From: Vanilla planifolia
Lineage: Eukaryota > Streptophyta > Magnoliopsida > Asparagales > Orchidaceae
DNA: 64,000 bases
Assembly: GCA_023846275.1 (NCBI GenBank)
Contig: JAIUJO010000071.1
Location: 944,434-1,008,433 of the forward strand
Reading direction: 5' to 3'
Positions 11,810 to 23,689 of the stretch are shown one piece after another. The position numbers and the translations under genes are program-made. Positions within the stretch are counted from its first letter, which is position 1; every line of letters starts with the position of its first letter. The notes under the pieces are model-generated. The model made no database searches. It was not told where the DNA came from and worked only from the letters and a program-made list of their open reading frames with translations.

Positions 11810-12103
11810 GTCGTGTGGGCCTCGCTTGCTATGCCAAATCCGAGATATACCCCAAACCCTTTCCCCCTCTTTCCTTTTGTATTTCCACATGTCACTACAT
11901 GGGAGGGCCATGGGGATGTACAAAACCTATCAACTTCTTACAACCTAGGATACGAAGCTCATGAGCTTGGTCTTACTTCACTGTCTAGAAACAAAAGAAC
12001 AATTCCATAACCAAGCTTAGCTTAGACTTAGCTCACTTCTTTTTGGGTGTGAAGCAATGTCAAATAGAAATACCTAGCAAGCATAAGCATTAGCTCTCCC
12101 TAA

Positions 12104-13595
12104 AAAGGATGTGATCCATCTGCACCTTCCAGTATGGCTACCTTGTTGCAACTTCACTCCAATAACTAGCTCTACATTCAGCATCCCCCTCCTTCCCTGT
12201 GGTTAAGGTAATTACTTTGAACAAGGCCAACTCCCATAGTATGATGGGTGGTATGTATAAGGCCCAAGAATGAATTCACCGCTGTATAGCTGACCGATAA
12301 TTACTAGCGATTCTGGCTTCATGTAAGAGAGTTGCAGCCTACAATCTGAACTGAGGATGGGTTTTAGAGTTAGCTCACCCTCACAGTATTGTGACCACTT
12401 TTCCCACCCATATTAGCATGTGTGCCGCCCATTGCATCAAGGGCATGATGGCTTGACGTCGTCCTCAGCTTCCTCTGGCTTATCATTGGTTGTCTGCTTA
12501 GGGTTCCAAACTCAGTGGTGGCAACTAACCACAAGGGTTGCACTCATTGAGAGACTAAACCCAACACCTTGCGATAAGAGCTGATGATGACCATGCACCA
12601 CCTATGTCTGTGTTTCTGAAGGCACCCCTCTCTTTCAAAAAAGCGGATTCGCAGTATGTCAAGCCCTGGTAAGGTTCTTCACTTTGCATCGAATTGAACC
12701 ACATGCTCCACCACTTGTGTGGGACCCCATCAATTCCTTTAAGTTTCATTCTTATGACCATACTCCCCAGCCTGATACTAAGTGTGTTAGCTACAGCACT
12801 ACACAAGTCAATACACACAATTCCTAGTATCCATCATTTACAGCTAAGACTACTGGGGTTTCTAATTCCATTTACTCCCTTAGCTTTCGTTTCTAAGTGT
12901 CAGTGTTGGTCCAACAGGTTGCTTTCACTATTGGTGTTCTTTTTTATCTCAACACATTTCATCGCTCCACCAAAAATTTCCTCTGTCCCTACCGCACTCA
13001 AGCTTTATAGTTTCCACCACCCATCAAGGGTTCAACCCTGCCATTTGACGGAGGACTTAAAAAGCCACATACAGATGCTTTATGCCTAATAATTCTTAAT
13101 AATGCTTGCATCCTCTGTCTTAATATGGCTGTTGGCATAGAGTCAGCCGATGCTTATTTCTTAGATACCGTCATTGCTTCTTCTCCGATAAAAGAGGTTC
13201 ACGACCTATGGGCCTTCTTCCTCCATGTGACATTGCTCCATCAGGCTTTTGCCCATTATGAAAGACTCCCCATTACTGTCTTTCGTAGAAGTCTGGGCCG
13301 TGCCTCAGTCCCAATGTGGCTGATCATCTTCTAAGACTACTAATCATCACCTTGGTAAGCTATTATCCAACCAACTAGCTAATCAGACATGAGCCCCTCC
13401 TCTGGTAGATTCCTCCTTTTGCTCCTCTACCTACGGGGTATTAGCAACCATTTCCAGTTGTTGTTCCCCTCCCAGGGGTAGGTTCTTGGGCGTGACTCCC
13501 TCATTGACCACTGGAAACACCACTTCCCATCTGACTTGCATGTGTGAAGCATGTCACAAGCATTCATCTTGAGCCAGGATCGAACTCTCCATGAC
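12104..13595 (-). pseudogene. rrn16: Plastid 16S rRNA pseudogene, full length
   Basis: Both ends are recognisable. The 5' end is at about 13,595 (TCATGGAGAGTTCGATCCTG, then GCTCAAGATGAATGC). The 3' end is at about 12,104, with GTAGCCATACTGGAAGGTGC followed by the GGATCAC and anti-Shine-Dalgarno region in decayed form. The length of about 1,492 nt equals plastid rrn16 (about 1,491), so almost no indels have built up although point changes are common. The trnV-GAC upstream and trnI-GAU downstream confirm the identity. Confidence 0.95.
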
Positions 13596-13701
13596 GTTCA
13601 TAGTTATATTACTTATAGATTCCTTGTTCATAGAGAAAGCTGATTCGAAATTTTCATTCCAAGACCAAAGAGAAGGCTTGTATCCATGCGCTTCATAATA
13701 C

Positions 13702-13731
13702 AATATCGTCGTCCCCTCCCTATTACGTCGA
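13702..13731 (-). promoter_or_regulatory. Decayed plastid Prrn promoter (PEP type)
   Basis: Upstream of rrn16 on the minus strand, TCGACG (plastid -35 box TTGACG) is followed by 18 nt and GATATT (plastid -10 box TATATT). The spacing is the same as in the plastid Prrn core promoter, and the conserved ATGAAGCGCATGGATACAAG follows downstream. One base is changed in each box. It is a relic with no expected function in nuclear DNA. Confidence 0.75.
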
Positions 13732-13803
13732 CACCACAAGCTTCTCTATTCTCGTTCTATCAAGGTGGGGAAGAAGCCAAAATCAAAAAACTCAGATTGA
13801 GTT

Positions 13804-13875
13804 TAGGGATAATCAAGCTTAAACTGATGAGTTCTGCCACGTCAAGGTGACACTCTACCACTGAGTTATAACCCT
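13804..13875 (-). pseudogene. trnV-GAC: Plastid trnV-GAC pseudogene
   Basis: This is a 72-nt tRNA with anticodon GAC in the context CACCTTGACGTGG, the T-arm region ending in TTATCCCTA, and the 5' end AGGGTTATAACTCAGTGG. The usual plastid 5' end is AGGGATATAACTC. The change at acceptor position 5 makes a T-T mismatch with the 3' strand (TATCCCT). The gene sits directly upstream of rrn16 as in plastids. Confidence 0.92.
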
Positions 13876-14210
13876 TCTCAATCCTATTGAGAAATAGAAC
13901 TAACTAATCCTAAGGCAAAGCATTTAGAAACTCAACGCCACTATTCCTCAACAACTTGGTCCCAAGCCTTCTTTTTGCACTATTGTTTATGGATATCCTA
14001 TAATGGGCAAAACAGGATTCCATTGTCAATTGCTTCTATCAAAAATAGGATGAACTACAGATTCGAGCCATAGCACACGGTTTCCTAAAATATGTAAAAT
14101 TTTTTCGATTGAAACCTAAAGGGTTTTACATGAAGAAGAGTTTTTCTCAGCATGCTCTATTTGAGACTGGTAGGAGAAGAACCAACTAAGTATTGTTCAA
14201 GATTTGTTCA
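13876..14210 (-). other. Plastid spacer upstream of trnV-GAC
   Basis: This matches, with changes, the conserved plastid spacer between trnV-GAC and the rps12/rps7 side: GCACACGG on the plus strand, then AAATTTTTTCGATTGAAACC, GGGTTTTACATGAAGAAGA, CTCAGCATGCTCTATTTGAG and GGTAGGAGAAGAACC. The match fades near 14,210, which I take as the insertion edge. Confidence 0.7.
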
Positions 14211-15289
14211 AAATAAGAGGGGAAGCAAAACCATGTCAAGATGGTATGGATCACTTCTTTAAGGATCTAACTACCAGTTTTGGAGGAACACATACAAGAA
14301 AAAAGGATAACAGTAACCAATTAAGTTAGTACTTTGTTTTCTTATCTTATTTCATTTACTAACATTGAGCAAGAATCATAGTGGAGGCTCCCACCTCTGA
14401 GTTTCTACCCAATGCTTGTCTATATATCTCCCAGGTTTTATTGTCTATAGTAGACAGGCTTGATAAACAATAAGGACTAGTTGTCCCCCTGCAGGCTACT
14501 ATTTTTGTGACCAAGGCTAGAAGGATCATCACCCATGTGTCAATCTTGCTGGGTGGTCTATTTGATGAGCTTGGCAACATGACTAACTACATAAAGAAGT
14601 TGATGCGACATTGGTATGGCAGGCCCACTATAGGTTCATGACACATGCTAAGGAGGAGCTCCGAATAGCACGTTGTTTAAAGTCTCATATTGTGTGGAGA
14701 TGGTGAACATAATTGAGTGAGAGCTTATGTTGGTAGAGCATGAGCTTGCAGAGGCACGCCTTTGGGTTGAATCATTAAAGAATAAGAGGATAGCTTCTAA
14801 AGAGTACCTTGCTAGGACAGCTACCTTTACATAAAATCTACACATTGTCCTTGCATAATTACAGAGCTATAGTTGTGGTGATGATGACATTAGGTGTTGT
14901 GATATCTTTGCCAAGCTGTGTCAACATCTTATCCTTTCTGAGGTCCATAATGCTGGTAGCCTCTATTTTGTTTGAATAGGATTTGTGTATGCTTTGATCA
15001 TTACTAACATATTTGCATATTTTCAAATTTCATCTATGAATTAATACAACACTTTACATGTTTCTACCCATTCAATTTCTATGAAGAGTACATACAAATC
15101 CTTGCAGTAGTTGAAATGAATATAGTTTCCTGAGGGACTTCGCTAACTTCAAGCTCTTAAAGTAGCCTAGAATAGTCTCTCAAAAATGATTGGCAGGCTA
15201 AGAACCTAAGGTGGTGATGAAACCAGTTTCTTGTCATGATGAGATTGGTGTTGCCTGCCCCCAGTCTAGAAATGCTGATGAGTGTTTAC
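14211..15289. other. No gene recognised
   Basis: Short frames only. This DNA lies downstream (minus sense) of the gypsy pol remnant, so it may hold that element's decayed 3' end or LTR. I could not find a paired LTR, a polypurine tract or terminal TG/CA boundaries by eye. Confidence 0.45.
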
Positions 15290-16704
15290 TCTCCCAACCT
15301 TGAATAGGTCATGGATCCACTCTTTTCTCTGAGGCTAAGGTTTGGCCCATATGTCAAGGCAGCAACTAAGTCGAATTCCTTCCTATATAATGAAATGAGA
15401 GAAGCAGGATGGGATTGTCCCCGAACTAAGTAATACCTCTTCCAATATTGAGCATGAATAGGTGTGAGAACATAGTTATGTTTGGGGGACACTTCTTTTC
15501 CTTGAGTAAAAGACACCTCCTAAATCAGAAAAGGTCCTTCCCACTAATGTTTGAATGTGTTGCATCTATCGGGTTACATTCATAGGCCTTATTATGGCTA
15601 GGACTAGGACTTCCAGCCTGAAAAACCATCTATGAACCCTTTGATCAAAGACTTTTGATACACTTGCATGGTAGATTTCAAGACTTTGTCAAGAACTCAG
15701 TCATTTATCCTCCAGAGCATCCAGCTCTTGGAGTCTAAGTTGCATTCTTTGGTCCTCTATAAAGCCTTCCTAAATTGCCACTCTAAAGTGATTTGGACTT
15801 CCAGTGGGAGGACTGCTTCTCAACCAATGTCAAGGCATAAGGAGTGGAGCTGGTAGGTGTATGTGTAGTAGTATGGAATGCCTATGGTCATTCAGGAAAC
15901 TTCTCATGAAGGTCATTTCTTAGAACAAGTTCGATTGGAATGAGAAGCTTACATAGTGTCTTCTTGACTAACAACCTCTTCATGCCAATTAGTCGTACCT
16001 TTGTAATGTGTAGAGAAACAATGTTGCATCTAAAACATTCTATGAAGTCAATCTATTTTTTGGTTTTTGAATGGTGTTCATTCCATTGTCAGAGATCAGG
16101 TGAACAAGGACTTTGAACTAAGAGATTAGTTGATTTCAGATCCACATCATTTCCCTTCACTCGTTTCAATGGTTTGGCCTCTGCCCACTTGAAAAAGAAT
16201 CTGTGGTAGCCAGAATATACACATGCCTCCTTGATGAAGGAGGCTGGATGGGGCCAATCACATCTGTGCCCCAAACCTGAAGCATGACATTACCATCAGA
16301 TGTCAAGGTTTTGATGGCTGTCGAATGAAGTCTGCATGCATCCGACAAATGTGGCATCTCTTGGAGAAAACCTTTGATATGGTGGGTCAGTATTACCCCA
16401 GTTGTCTCAGTGATGGTAGAACTTGGTCCCTTACTGGTGTGCATCACAGACTCCAAAATGAGCTTCCTCGAAAGCTTCTTTAGATTCAAGCTTTGACATG
16501 CATCCTAGGAGGAATCCATCGAAGGCACTCCAATAGAGAACTCTGTTCTCACAAGAGTCTTGTATAGCCCAACGTCTAATATAGTTTCGAGTGGGCACAT
16601 TCATTGATAGAATTCTCTACCCTTGTTCAGATATTAAAGCAATTGTTTTTGTCAATCCTCTTTTGCAGTCACTTCTAAGGCTTCAGTGCCACACAAGGTT
16701 AGCT
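15290..16704 (-). mobile_element. Ty3/gypsy pol remnant (integrase and C-terminal tail)
   Basis: Read on the minus strand, in shifting frames. A zinc-binding integrase N-region lies at about 16,350-16,520 (EEAHFGVCDAHQ, then KGFLQEMPHLSDACRLHST). The catalytic core starts near 16,320-16,200 with QVWGTDVIGPIQPPSSRRHV and YILATTDSF, continuing one frame over as FKWAEAKPLKRVKGNDV. The second catalytic Asp region (LISDNG in the family) is visible near 16,085-16,105 after another frameshift. The segment at 15,500-15,900 fits the later part of such polyproteins (SxRLQELDALEDK, VFDQRVH, LEVLVLA). At 15,480 the WEGPFLI-type motif marks the end of pol. In intact elements this enzyme integrates the cDNA. 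The right end is joined directly to LINE A at about 16,705. Confidence 0.85.
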
Positions 16705-19464
16705 AACCACAACATTGAAATCCCTTGCCACTATCATGGGTCCCTCACCTCTAGCCTCCTCCCTCAAGATCTCCCACACAACATTCCTCTTGATAGGCTC
16801 CTTGGAAGCATACACCACACAAAATTTTATCAGCCTTTTCTCCCTTACCCTTGCCTGCACAACAAGTACTTGCAATGAAATTTTTATAACTTTCAAGTGA
16901 AGCCAACTCCTCCATAAAACCACAATCCTTCCAAACAATCTACTTGATTGTTGCACTACAAATTCCCAGTCCCTACCAAGTAGTAAATCGGCATTACTTC
17001 TACTGAATTTCTCCACCGTGGTTTCAACAAGAGCCATTATTGCAATGCCTCCTCTTCTTCAAACCATTGCAAGTAACCCCTTGATTTTTTATCCCTTATT
17101 CCCCAAATGTTTCATATAGTGAGCTTGATCATTTTTGGTTGTAGTAAAGCATAACAACCTCTAGTATCTCTGACTAACAACAGTTGGCTTTCCAACAAAC
17201 TAGCAACACTTCCACATGAAGTGTACAACCAATTCCCACTTCGAAAAAAGCATTGGACATAGTTGTTGTAACCACATAACTCCACACACCATGGCCATCA
17301 TTTTATAGCACAAACATCTTAGAATTCCAAGGGATTCAATAACCGCATTCAGATCATACAAACAACAGTAAGGAAAAACTTCAGCTTATGTTCTCTCTTT
17401 GAACTTCCAATTTTTTTAGAGTGCTCTACAGCTTCACATCCACAGCATCCCCCTTCATTCTTGTACTTATCATTGTTTTGAGTCTTCATATAGTAACCTT
17501 CCTACCTCTATAGACTCCATCAACACCATTTCAGCAACAGCATGTCTTCACAAAACTACAACCTACCTTCTCATATTCTTATTACGCATGATATGCCACC
17601 AAGCACATCTCCAGCCCCTCGTTAGTTTCAAATTAGCTCTTTGTAGAATTCCATCATGGCTTAAGGGATTCATAATAGCAATAAAGTTTCCTTCAATTCT
17701 CCATATTCCATCACACTAGTAATCCTCTAGTAGCAACTTCACCTCTAGAATTGGCCCTCCTGCTTCGCTCTCTCCATGCCATCCTCAAATCTATTTCTAC
17801 ATTCAGCATAGCTGCATCGTAATGCTACATCCCCATTCATTTCCTTCTTTCTTACATGCTTCACCCAATCGAAAGAAGCAACAACACTTTGCCAAGTAAC
17901 TCTGTTAATTTCTAGCAAGTGTCTTATCTTCATTTCCAGCACCCTATTGGATTGCCTCTTCGCCCACTACCCGTCATGTGTCGAGTCATTGATCTATGAA
18001 GGATTGCAAGGCCTTTTACTACAGCAATATGCTTGTCTAAAAGCAAACTAGAAACTAAAGAGAACATCCACCATATTTGGCCAAAGCATTCACACCAAAC
18101 ACCCTGCTTAGAATCATGAATGCAATTCCTGCACTTTTAATTATAGCTTGCACCTCCATGAATCATCACCAAGGACAGACATTTCATTGCAAAATGCTGC
18201 AACCTGTGAGCTACAACTGAGAGGTTCCCCTCTCTCTTCATTTAGTTTTATAAAGCTACATGGCTTGAAACTCCCCTAATCGTATCACCATCCTATTGCA
18301 ATTTTCTCTTCCCCTTGGTGTCCTCCTTTATTGTCCTCTTGTTCTACTGGCATCCATCAATATGCTAAGTCACCTGTATTGTAGCCTCCTTCCCCAATGT
18401 ATCCTTTGGAGTCCACACTTTCCTGAAAGGTTCCCTCCCCCTCGCAATAGAGATACTTCTTCACCTTCTGGTTACCTCTCTACTCCACCATAATTAACTG
18501 CACCCCTTGGGTCCCTCTAAAAAATTTGGAGCAACTGTATGGACTAGAATTTTTTTTTGAACAAGCATGGTAGCCCTCCTTAATTGCATCAACATCCAAG
18601 GGCCTAGCCCTTTCCTGACTCCCTCATCCTCTTCCCACTAAGTTCTTGGTTGTTGGTTTCCTGGCTTCCTTGCATTATTTTATCGGTCTTCTCCTTCCCA
18701 CTTGCTCCATTTCCCTCTAAATACCTATCAAATTGGCTTGTGTCTCCCAAATGGAACATTGATTCGTGTAGCCTCCTACATGGCGGGAAGTGTAGCACAT
18801 TCGAGGAAGGCTCTCATACAAAAAAAAGGAATGCCTTCCTCAATAGTCTACTTAGCCATATTAATGGCTTCAGTGGTTTCGAAAGGTTCATCCTTACACA
18901 GACCCTCGCATACGAAGATTGCTACAAATCAGCGGTCCATCCATCCTGTAAGATTGGTTCACTAACTTCTTTGGCAATGCATAAAATGTTTTTAGTGTCC
19001 CAGTATAGCAACGGAAGCATAGGGAATCTTACCCTCACTTAGGCACACATTATAATCATGACAATAGGCCTAAACTTAGGGTCCAAACATCCAACCCCAT
19101 GGCTTGCTCTGCTACTTGCCAAGGTCTACCCAGGCATATCGCATTCCTATCCTCAATTGAAACAAAATGAAGACAAAAGCATCCTAATGATAGGTCCAAT
19201 ATTATGAAATTCTTAAAATAGCCCCACCTTTGTTATAAAAGCCTTGCAATAATGTAGAAAAGAAGGGTATTACCATAGACTCTCCCCACCAAATCAAATT
19301 AGTGAAACTCCTTGCCTCTACAGCATGTTGAATCTGACATGATAATCTCATCCTGTACTATGTAATCAAACATTCTAGTAGTAACCTCCTTAACATCAAT
19401 ATAAGGAGGCCACTTAGTGGTTATTGTATTTGCTATATTTGAGTTCCTTCTAGCTATCAGTACA
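16705..19464 (-). mobile_element. LINE copy A: ORF1 and start of ORF2 only
   Basis: This aligns by eye with copy B from B's endonuclease region to its ORF1. The endonuclease N-terminal part lies at 16,705-17,037, with NADLLLGRDWEFVVQQ and GPMIVARDFNVV (the GDFN motif reads RDFN). The knuckle-like CCxC motif lies near 17,440, the CCHC region near 18,730-18,790, and the DUF4283-like part runs to 19,464. It lacks RT, the RT-linked zinc-finger region, RNase H and the 3' end, which would lie to the left but are replaced by gypsy DNA at about 16,705. The right end is cut inside ORF1 at the 18S target motif. That is normal 5' truncation for a LINE, but the missing 3' end must come from a later rearrangement. 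Confidence 0.85.
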
Positions 19465-19475
19465 TCTTTGGGTTC
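19465..19475 (+). other. 18S target-site remnant between LINE A and LINE B
   Basis: TCTTTGGGTTC, 11 bases of the 18S motif CAAAGTCTTTGGGTTCC, sits exactly where the 5'-truncated copy A ends and the 3' end of copy B begins. The left part of the motif (CAAAG) is absent or changed here, so this is the weakest of the junctions. Confidence 0.7.
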
Positions 19476-19639
19476 TATTGATAATATAATAATGGCCAAA
19501 GCCTACAAAAATTCTTCTATTGAGGATCAAATAAAAAATCTAAAAACAACATTAGAAGTGATTGGGAAGGGGCATACCCCAGTCACAAGTAAAATCAATT
19601 GAACATGCATAATGCATCACCCAGTCTATTGGGAAATTT

Positions 19640-20140
19640 CCTTGCCTATAAATATGTGTTAACTAAAAGGTATCCATGCCTCTGACATACCAGAGAGAGT
19701 CTTTAAATCTTCCATCACATGAAGAGTGTCATATAAGATTGCCCACCTCTTGAATAGCCATAGTAGAGTCTGTCTGAGTCTCAACTGCATGATACATGAA
19801 GAACTTCAACCTAAGCATTTTCACAGCCTCCATAATGGCGTGCACCTCCATAGCTATGCTTGGTTATGAAATAACCTTCCTTCTAGTAACTAGCAATGGC
19901 TTCCCAAGGCGATCTTTAATAGTAATTCACAGCCTCATAGCATTGTCTCAAAACATCGCATCACAATTGATTTTAATCCATCTAGTTGGAGGAGGAGCCC
20001 AGAATAAAGCTACATTCAACTCAAGTGGGTTGTATAGATTCCCACTAGAAAAGGATGAAGCCAAGTTATATTTTTTGATCACAACCACTACATCAATTTG
20101 AATCTTCCTTAATAGGATGGTATTGCTAAATATTTGCTCC
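19640..20140 (-). pseudogene. LINE B RNase H domain (RVT_3-like)
   Basis: The RNase H-like fold signature is visible: WIKINCD with the first acidic residue at 19,960-19,962, MEVHAIMEAV with the Glu at 19,846-19,848, and QTDSTMAIQ with the next Asp at 19,768-19,770. The domain degrades the RNA strand of the RNA/DNA hybrid during insertion. Frameshifts separate these blocks. The same D-E-D pattern appears in copies D (29,088-29,390), E and H (57,347-57,583), so the domain belongs to the family and was not captured by one copy. Confidence 0.85.
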
Positions 20141-21079
20141 TTGTGTTTTTTTAAATTCTTCTTAGTCAATGTAGTAGAGAGCTATAGCAACTATAGCAAC
20201 ATGCTTGATCATGTCCCCACACTTCAATTTGTTCAACTCCAAAGTGCTGTAAAGCTATTATAATAAAAAATTGCTACAACTTTCACTACTGCATGGAACG
20301 AGAGTTACAGTCGCATCCTTCAAGTGCTCCACATTCCAAACCTCTTTCGTTTTCCAGCAATCCTACATGAGATGTTATAAAGTCTTGGCCTGATTATACC
20401 CCCAAACACAGTTACTGCACTCTATCAATCTCCTTTTGAATATCCATTCAGCGATAAGAATATAATTTTTCACCAATTTCCAAATGAAAATCCTCACCTT
20501 GATCAGCACTTTGAGCTTCCAAATCTAGTTATATTTACTTGCAAAAGCACGTGAACCCCAACATTTTCTAGAATTTTAGCTTGCACCATAGTTGAGTAGA
20601 ACATGGAATTGTTCACCTCCACGAATTCAGTTTGTAATTGCTGTAGCTAGTCCATGCTATCATTCAGTGCCCAAGGATGATGCAGCATCCTACCAAGCAA
20701 TAATTCACTAGCCCATGCTTTAAGACTACACACAACCCATTCCCTATGCTCAATAATACGTTCACTAACAAATTTTGGCCGTCTTACCTTCATGTTGATT
20801 TATGTAAGCCACCACTTGATTAGAAGAAACTCTAACCGATTCTCTTCGATAAAAAGTACATCCCTGCCCTCTCCAATTCTCCACACAAAGTTTGGTACAA
20901 CTTATGGCATTACCTCGTTGAATCTGCATGCCTACAAAGCTCTCTGTGGAACACCCCTCATCTTTTCTCCCATCAAGTGTTTACTCCTCATCATCTCCAC
21001 CCACATACTCTCTTCTCTTGCCAAGAATCTCCTGTATTGTATCATAATCAAGGCCTATTACCAAATACTAAGATCATGG

Positions 21080-22350
21080 ATACCCAAACAACCCTCTTCC
21101 TTCAATAAAGTGACAGCACTCCAGTCTGCATAATGCATTGCATGTCCCTCCTTGGCACCAAATCATAAGTATCTTTTGAACATCTTTTCCAAAACATTGA
21201 TCACTCCCTTTGGCACTACAAAATGGCTCAAGTGAATTAGGGATCACTATCAGCATTGAGTTGATCATAATAATCTTGCCTATCATGGAAAGAGGTCTGA
21301 TTCTCCATTTTACAACTTTTTCTTCTACTATTTGAATGATGAAGTTAAAGTCTCCCTTATTTAGCAACTTTGTCCAGATGGTGTCCCAAAATACATAAGA
21401 TTTTTCCTTTGGGTCATATGAACTTTCCTAACCACCATCTTTCTTCTCTTACCCACCATCCCCTTGCTAAAGTAGACTCTTGAATTGGCAAGGTTTACCT
21501 TCTTGGAAGATTATTTCTCATAATCTTCCATAATCTGTCTTACCACCCTGACAATAGCATATGTAGCAAGAGCATATAAAATGACATCAATGGGATATAA
21601 CAAATGACAAATAATTGGAGAAGTTGGCCCACATCGAAATCCTATAAATGACATAGCTTCATACTTCCTCACGAGTCCAGTTAGAAATTCAGATTTAATA
21701 GTGAACAAATACGATGACAGCGGGCATACTTGCTTGAGTCCTCTCTTGGCCTTAATCCATGGGATTTTGACCCCATTCAATAACACCCTAAACCATGGTA
21801 TTGAAATACATGCATTCACCCAGTCACACTACACTATTGAGAAGCCTAAGAATGTCATCATATTAATTACAAACTACATCTGACCTTGTCATATGCTTGT
21901 TCCATATCCACCTTTATTATCATAAGACCCTCTTTAGAAACCAAAGAATGCATCCTGGTTGCCATTTCTTGAGTAATGAATATATTATCTGAGATAGATC
22001 TACCAGGTACAAAAGCTCCTTATTCCTTCATGATTAGATCAGGCAGAACCATCTTCAGTCATGTTACCAAGATCCTTGCCATTATTTTGTATATAATGTT
22101 GCAGAAACTTATGGACTTGAACTATTCTAGTCTATCTACACCTCGTACTTATGGAATAGGGATAATAAGAGTATCCTTCCAAGTTGTTGGCATCTATCTA
22201 TCTTGAAAGAATTGTAGCAAAATAGTAACAATATCCCCCTGAGTAATCTCCCAATACCACTGTATGAACTCTACTGTAACCTCATCATTTCACAATGCCT
22301 TGTTCTTCCTTATAAATCTAATGGCTCTAATGACTTCTTCCTCGATAGGA
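21080..22350 (-). pseudogene. LINE B reverse transcriptase region
   Basis: The N-side motif of the family (NKAxGxDGxT) is recognisable near 22,290. The block RGLKQVCPLSSYLF lies in the frame 21,511-21,819 (family RGLRQGCPLSPYLF). The catalytic block HLLYPIDVILYA has YPID at about 21,586-21,597, where the family has YADD or YVDD. The thumb-like block EKVVKWRIRPLSMIGKIIMI follows at 21,250-21,330. Loss of one catalytic Asp means this copy could not polymerise. The frame is interrupted by stops. Confidence 0.88.
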
Positions 22351-22959
22351 TGCATGGTGAGCATTCCCTCCTATTCTAATCCAATTCATCTGTATGGTTG
22401 GTATTGCAGTAAAGGATAATCAACATCAGTATTGCACAACTTTGACTCAAAATGATTCACCAACAAGCTTTTTATTTTTGTTTGTGGAACTAACCACCTC
22501 TCCCTTATCATCCTTCAATTGTAGTATATGCTTATCTCTCCACTTAGAAGTCATAGTAGCCTGGAAGAAATTAGTATTACTACCCCTCAGTTGAGCCTAT
22601 TGCATCTTTGCTCTTTGCCACCACCATCTCTCCTCAAGTGCACTAGCCCTGTGAAAAGAAGAAATGAGTTGTCTGAGTTGGACGTGTTCCTGATAATTAA
22701 GACCCATCTCAAATTCCTTGAGTTATAGACCATGGATTTCCTTTACAAGTTCACCATTCCTATCAATAGGGTTGTGCATCTAAGTCTTGCTCCACCTGCT
22801 CAAAGCAGCTAGGGATCTATAGAATTTTGTGAAAAGCCTCTCCATGGGGTTCCCTCTCGCCAATTTATTCCACACTTTTTGTACCACCTCATAGTCTGAG
22901 GAAACGTGAGCCAAGTACTCTCAAATTGATTTCTTCTTACAGTGGCCATCCCTAGATGA

Positions 22960-23645
22960 GTCCACAACTCAATAAGTAATGGGCAGTGATTTGACACAAT
23001 GCGTGACAAATTAGTAACTATAGTTGTGGGAAAGTCCTGTATTCCCTTAAGATTCATTAGCATTCTATCCAGTCTTTCCAATATTCGAGCACCACATTCT
23101 TTCCCATTGCACCAGATGTACCTATTGCCCACATATCCTAAGTCAATCAACTAAAATTCTTGCATGATTTTAGAAAATGCCTACCATCCCTGTCCACTTC
23201 TAAACCTCTTCCCTCCTCTCTTCTCCTCCTATGACATAACAACTTTGAAATCCCCCACCACTATCATGGGTCCCCCACGTCAAGCCTCCTACCTCAAGAT
23301 CTCCCACACAACATTCCTCTTGATAGACTCTTTAGAAGCATACACCACACAACATTTTATCAACCTTTCCTCTCCTACCCATGCCTACACTAAAAGTACT
23401 TGCAACAAGAATTTTATAACTTTCAAGTTTAGCCAACTCCTCTACAGAACCACAATGCCTCCAAATAATACAACTGATGGATGCAATACAAACTTCCATA
23501 CACTGTCATGTAGGAAATCCACATCACTTCTACTAAATTTCTCCACATTTATTTCAACAAAAGCCATTACTACAATACCCACTGTTCTTACAAACCTCTG
23601 TAGGTCCCCTTAATTTTTTATCTCTTATTCCTCATATGTTCCATA
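22960..23645 (-). pseudogene. LINE B APE-type endonuclease region
   Basis: It begins with the KLVVWNI block near 23,635-23,655 (family WNxRGL). It passes the CCVVYASKE and VGDFKVV blocks around 23,260-23,360. It ends with DLGYVGNRYIWCNG, ERLDRML and the SNHCPLLI block (family SDHCPLL) near 22,970-23,140. This is the exo-endo-phosphatase fold that nicks the target DNA to prime reverse transcription. In this family it would be the enzyme that recognises or cuts the 18S site. SDH reads SNH, so the copy is inactive. Confidence 0.85.
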
Positions 23646-23689
23646 CAACTAGCTTAAATATTTTTGGTAATAGTACAACAAAGCATCCT

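Larger units (their letters stand above)
10301..14210 (-). other. Nuclear plastid DNA insertion (NUPT): trnV-rrn16-trnI-trnA-rrn23 segment
   Basis: The block keeps plastid inverted-repeat gene order on the minus strand: the spacer upstream of trnV, trnV-GAC, Prrn promoter, rrn16, trnI-GAU with intron, then the first exon and part of the intron of trnA-UGC, then an internal rrn23 piece. Spacing agrees with plastid genomes (rrn16 about 1,492 nt; about 81 bp between trnI and trnA). All genes carry scattered substitutions, largely C-to-T or G-to-A, and no gene is intact. The surroundings are nuclear retrotransposons, so this is transferred DNA and not the plastid genome. Passage through the mitochondrion first is possible, since a cox3 copy lies 5.5 kb away. 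Confidence 0.92.

Noticed and set aside
12694..13089. 131-codon plus-strand frame as a gene
   Set aside because: It lies wholly inside the antisense strand of plastid 16S rRNA.
10301..14210. Window as plastid or mitochondrial genome
   Set aside because: The organelle genes are broken and lie among Ty3/gypsy remnants, nuclear rDNA and LINEs.
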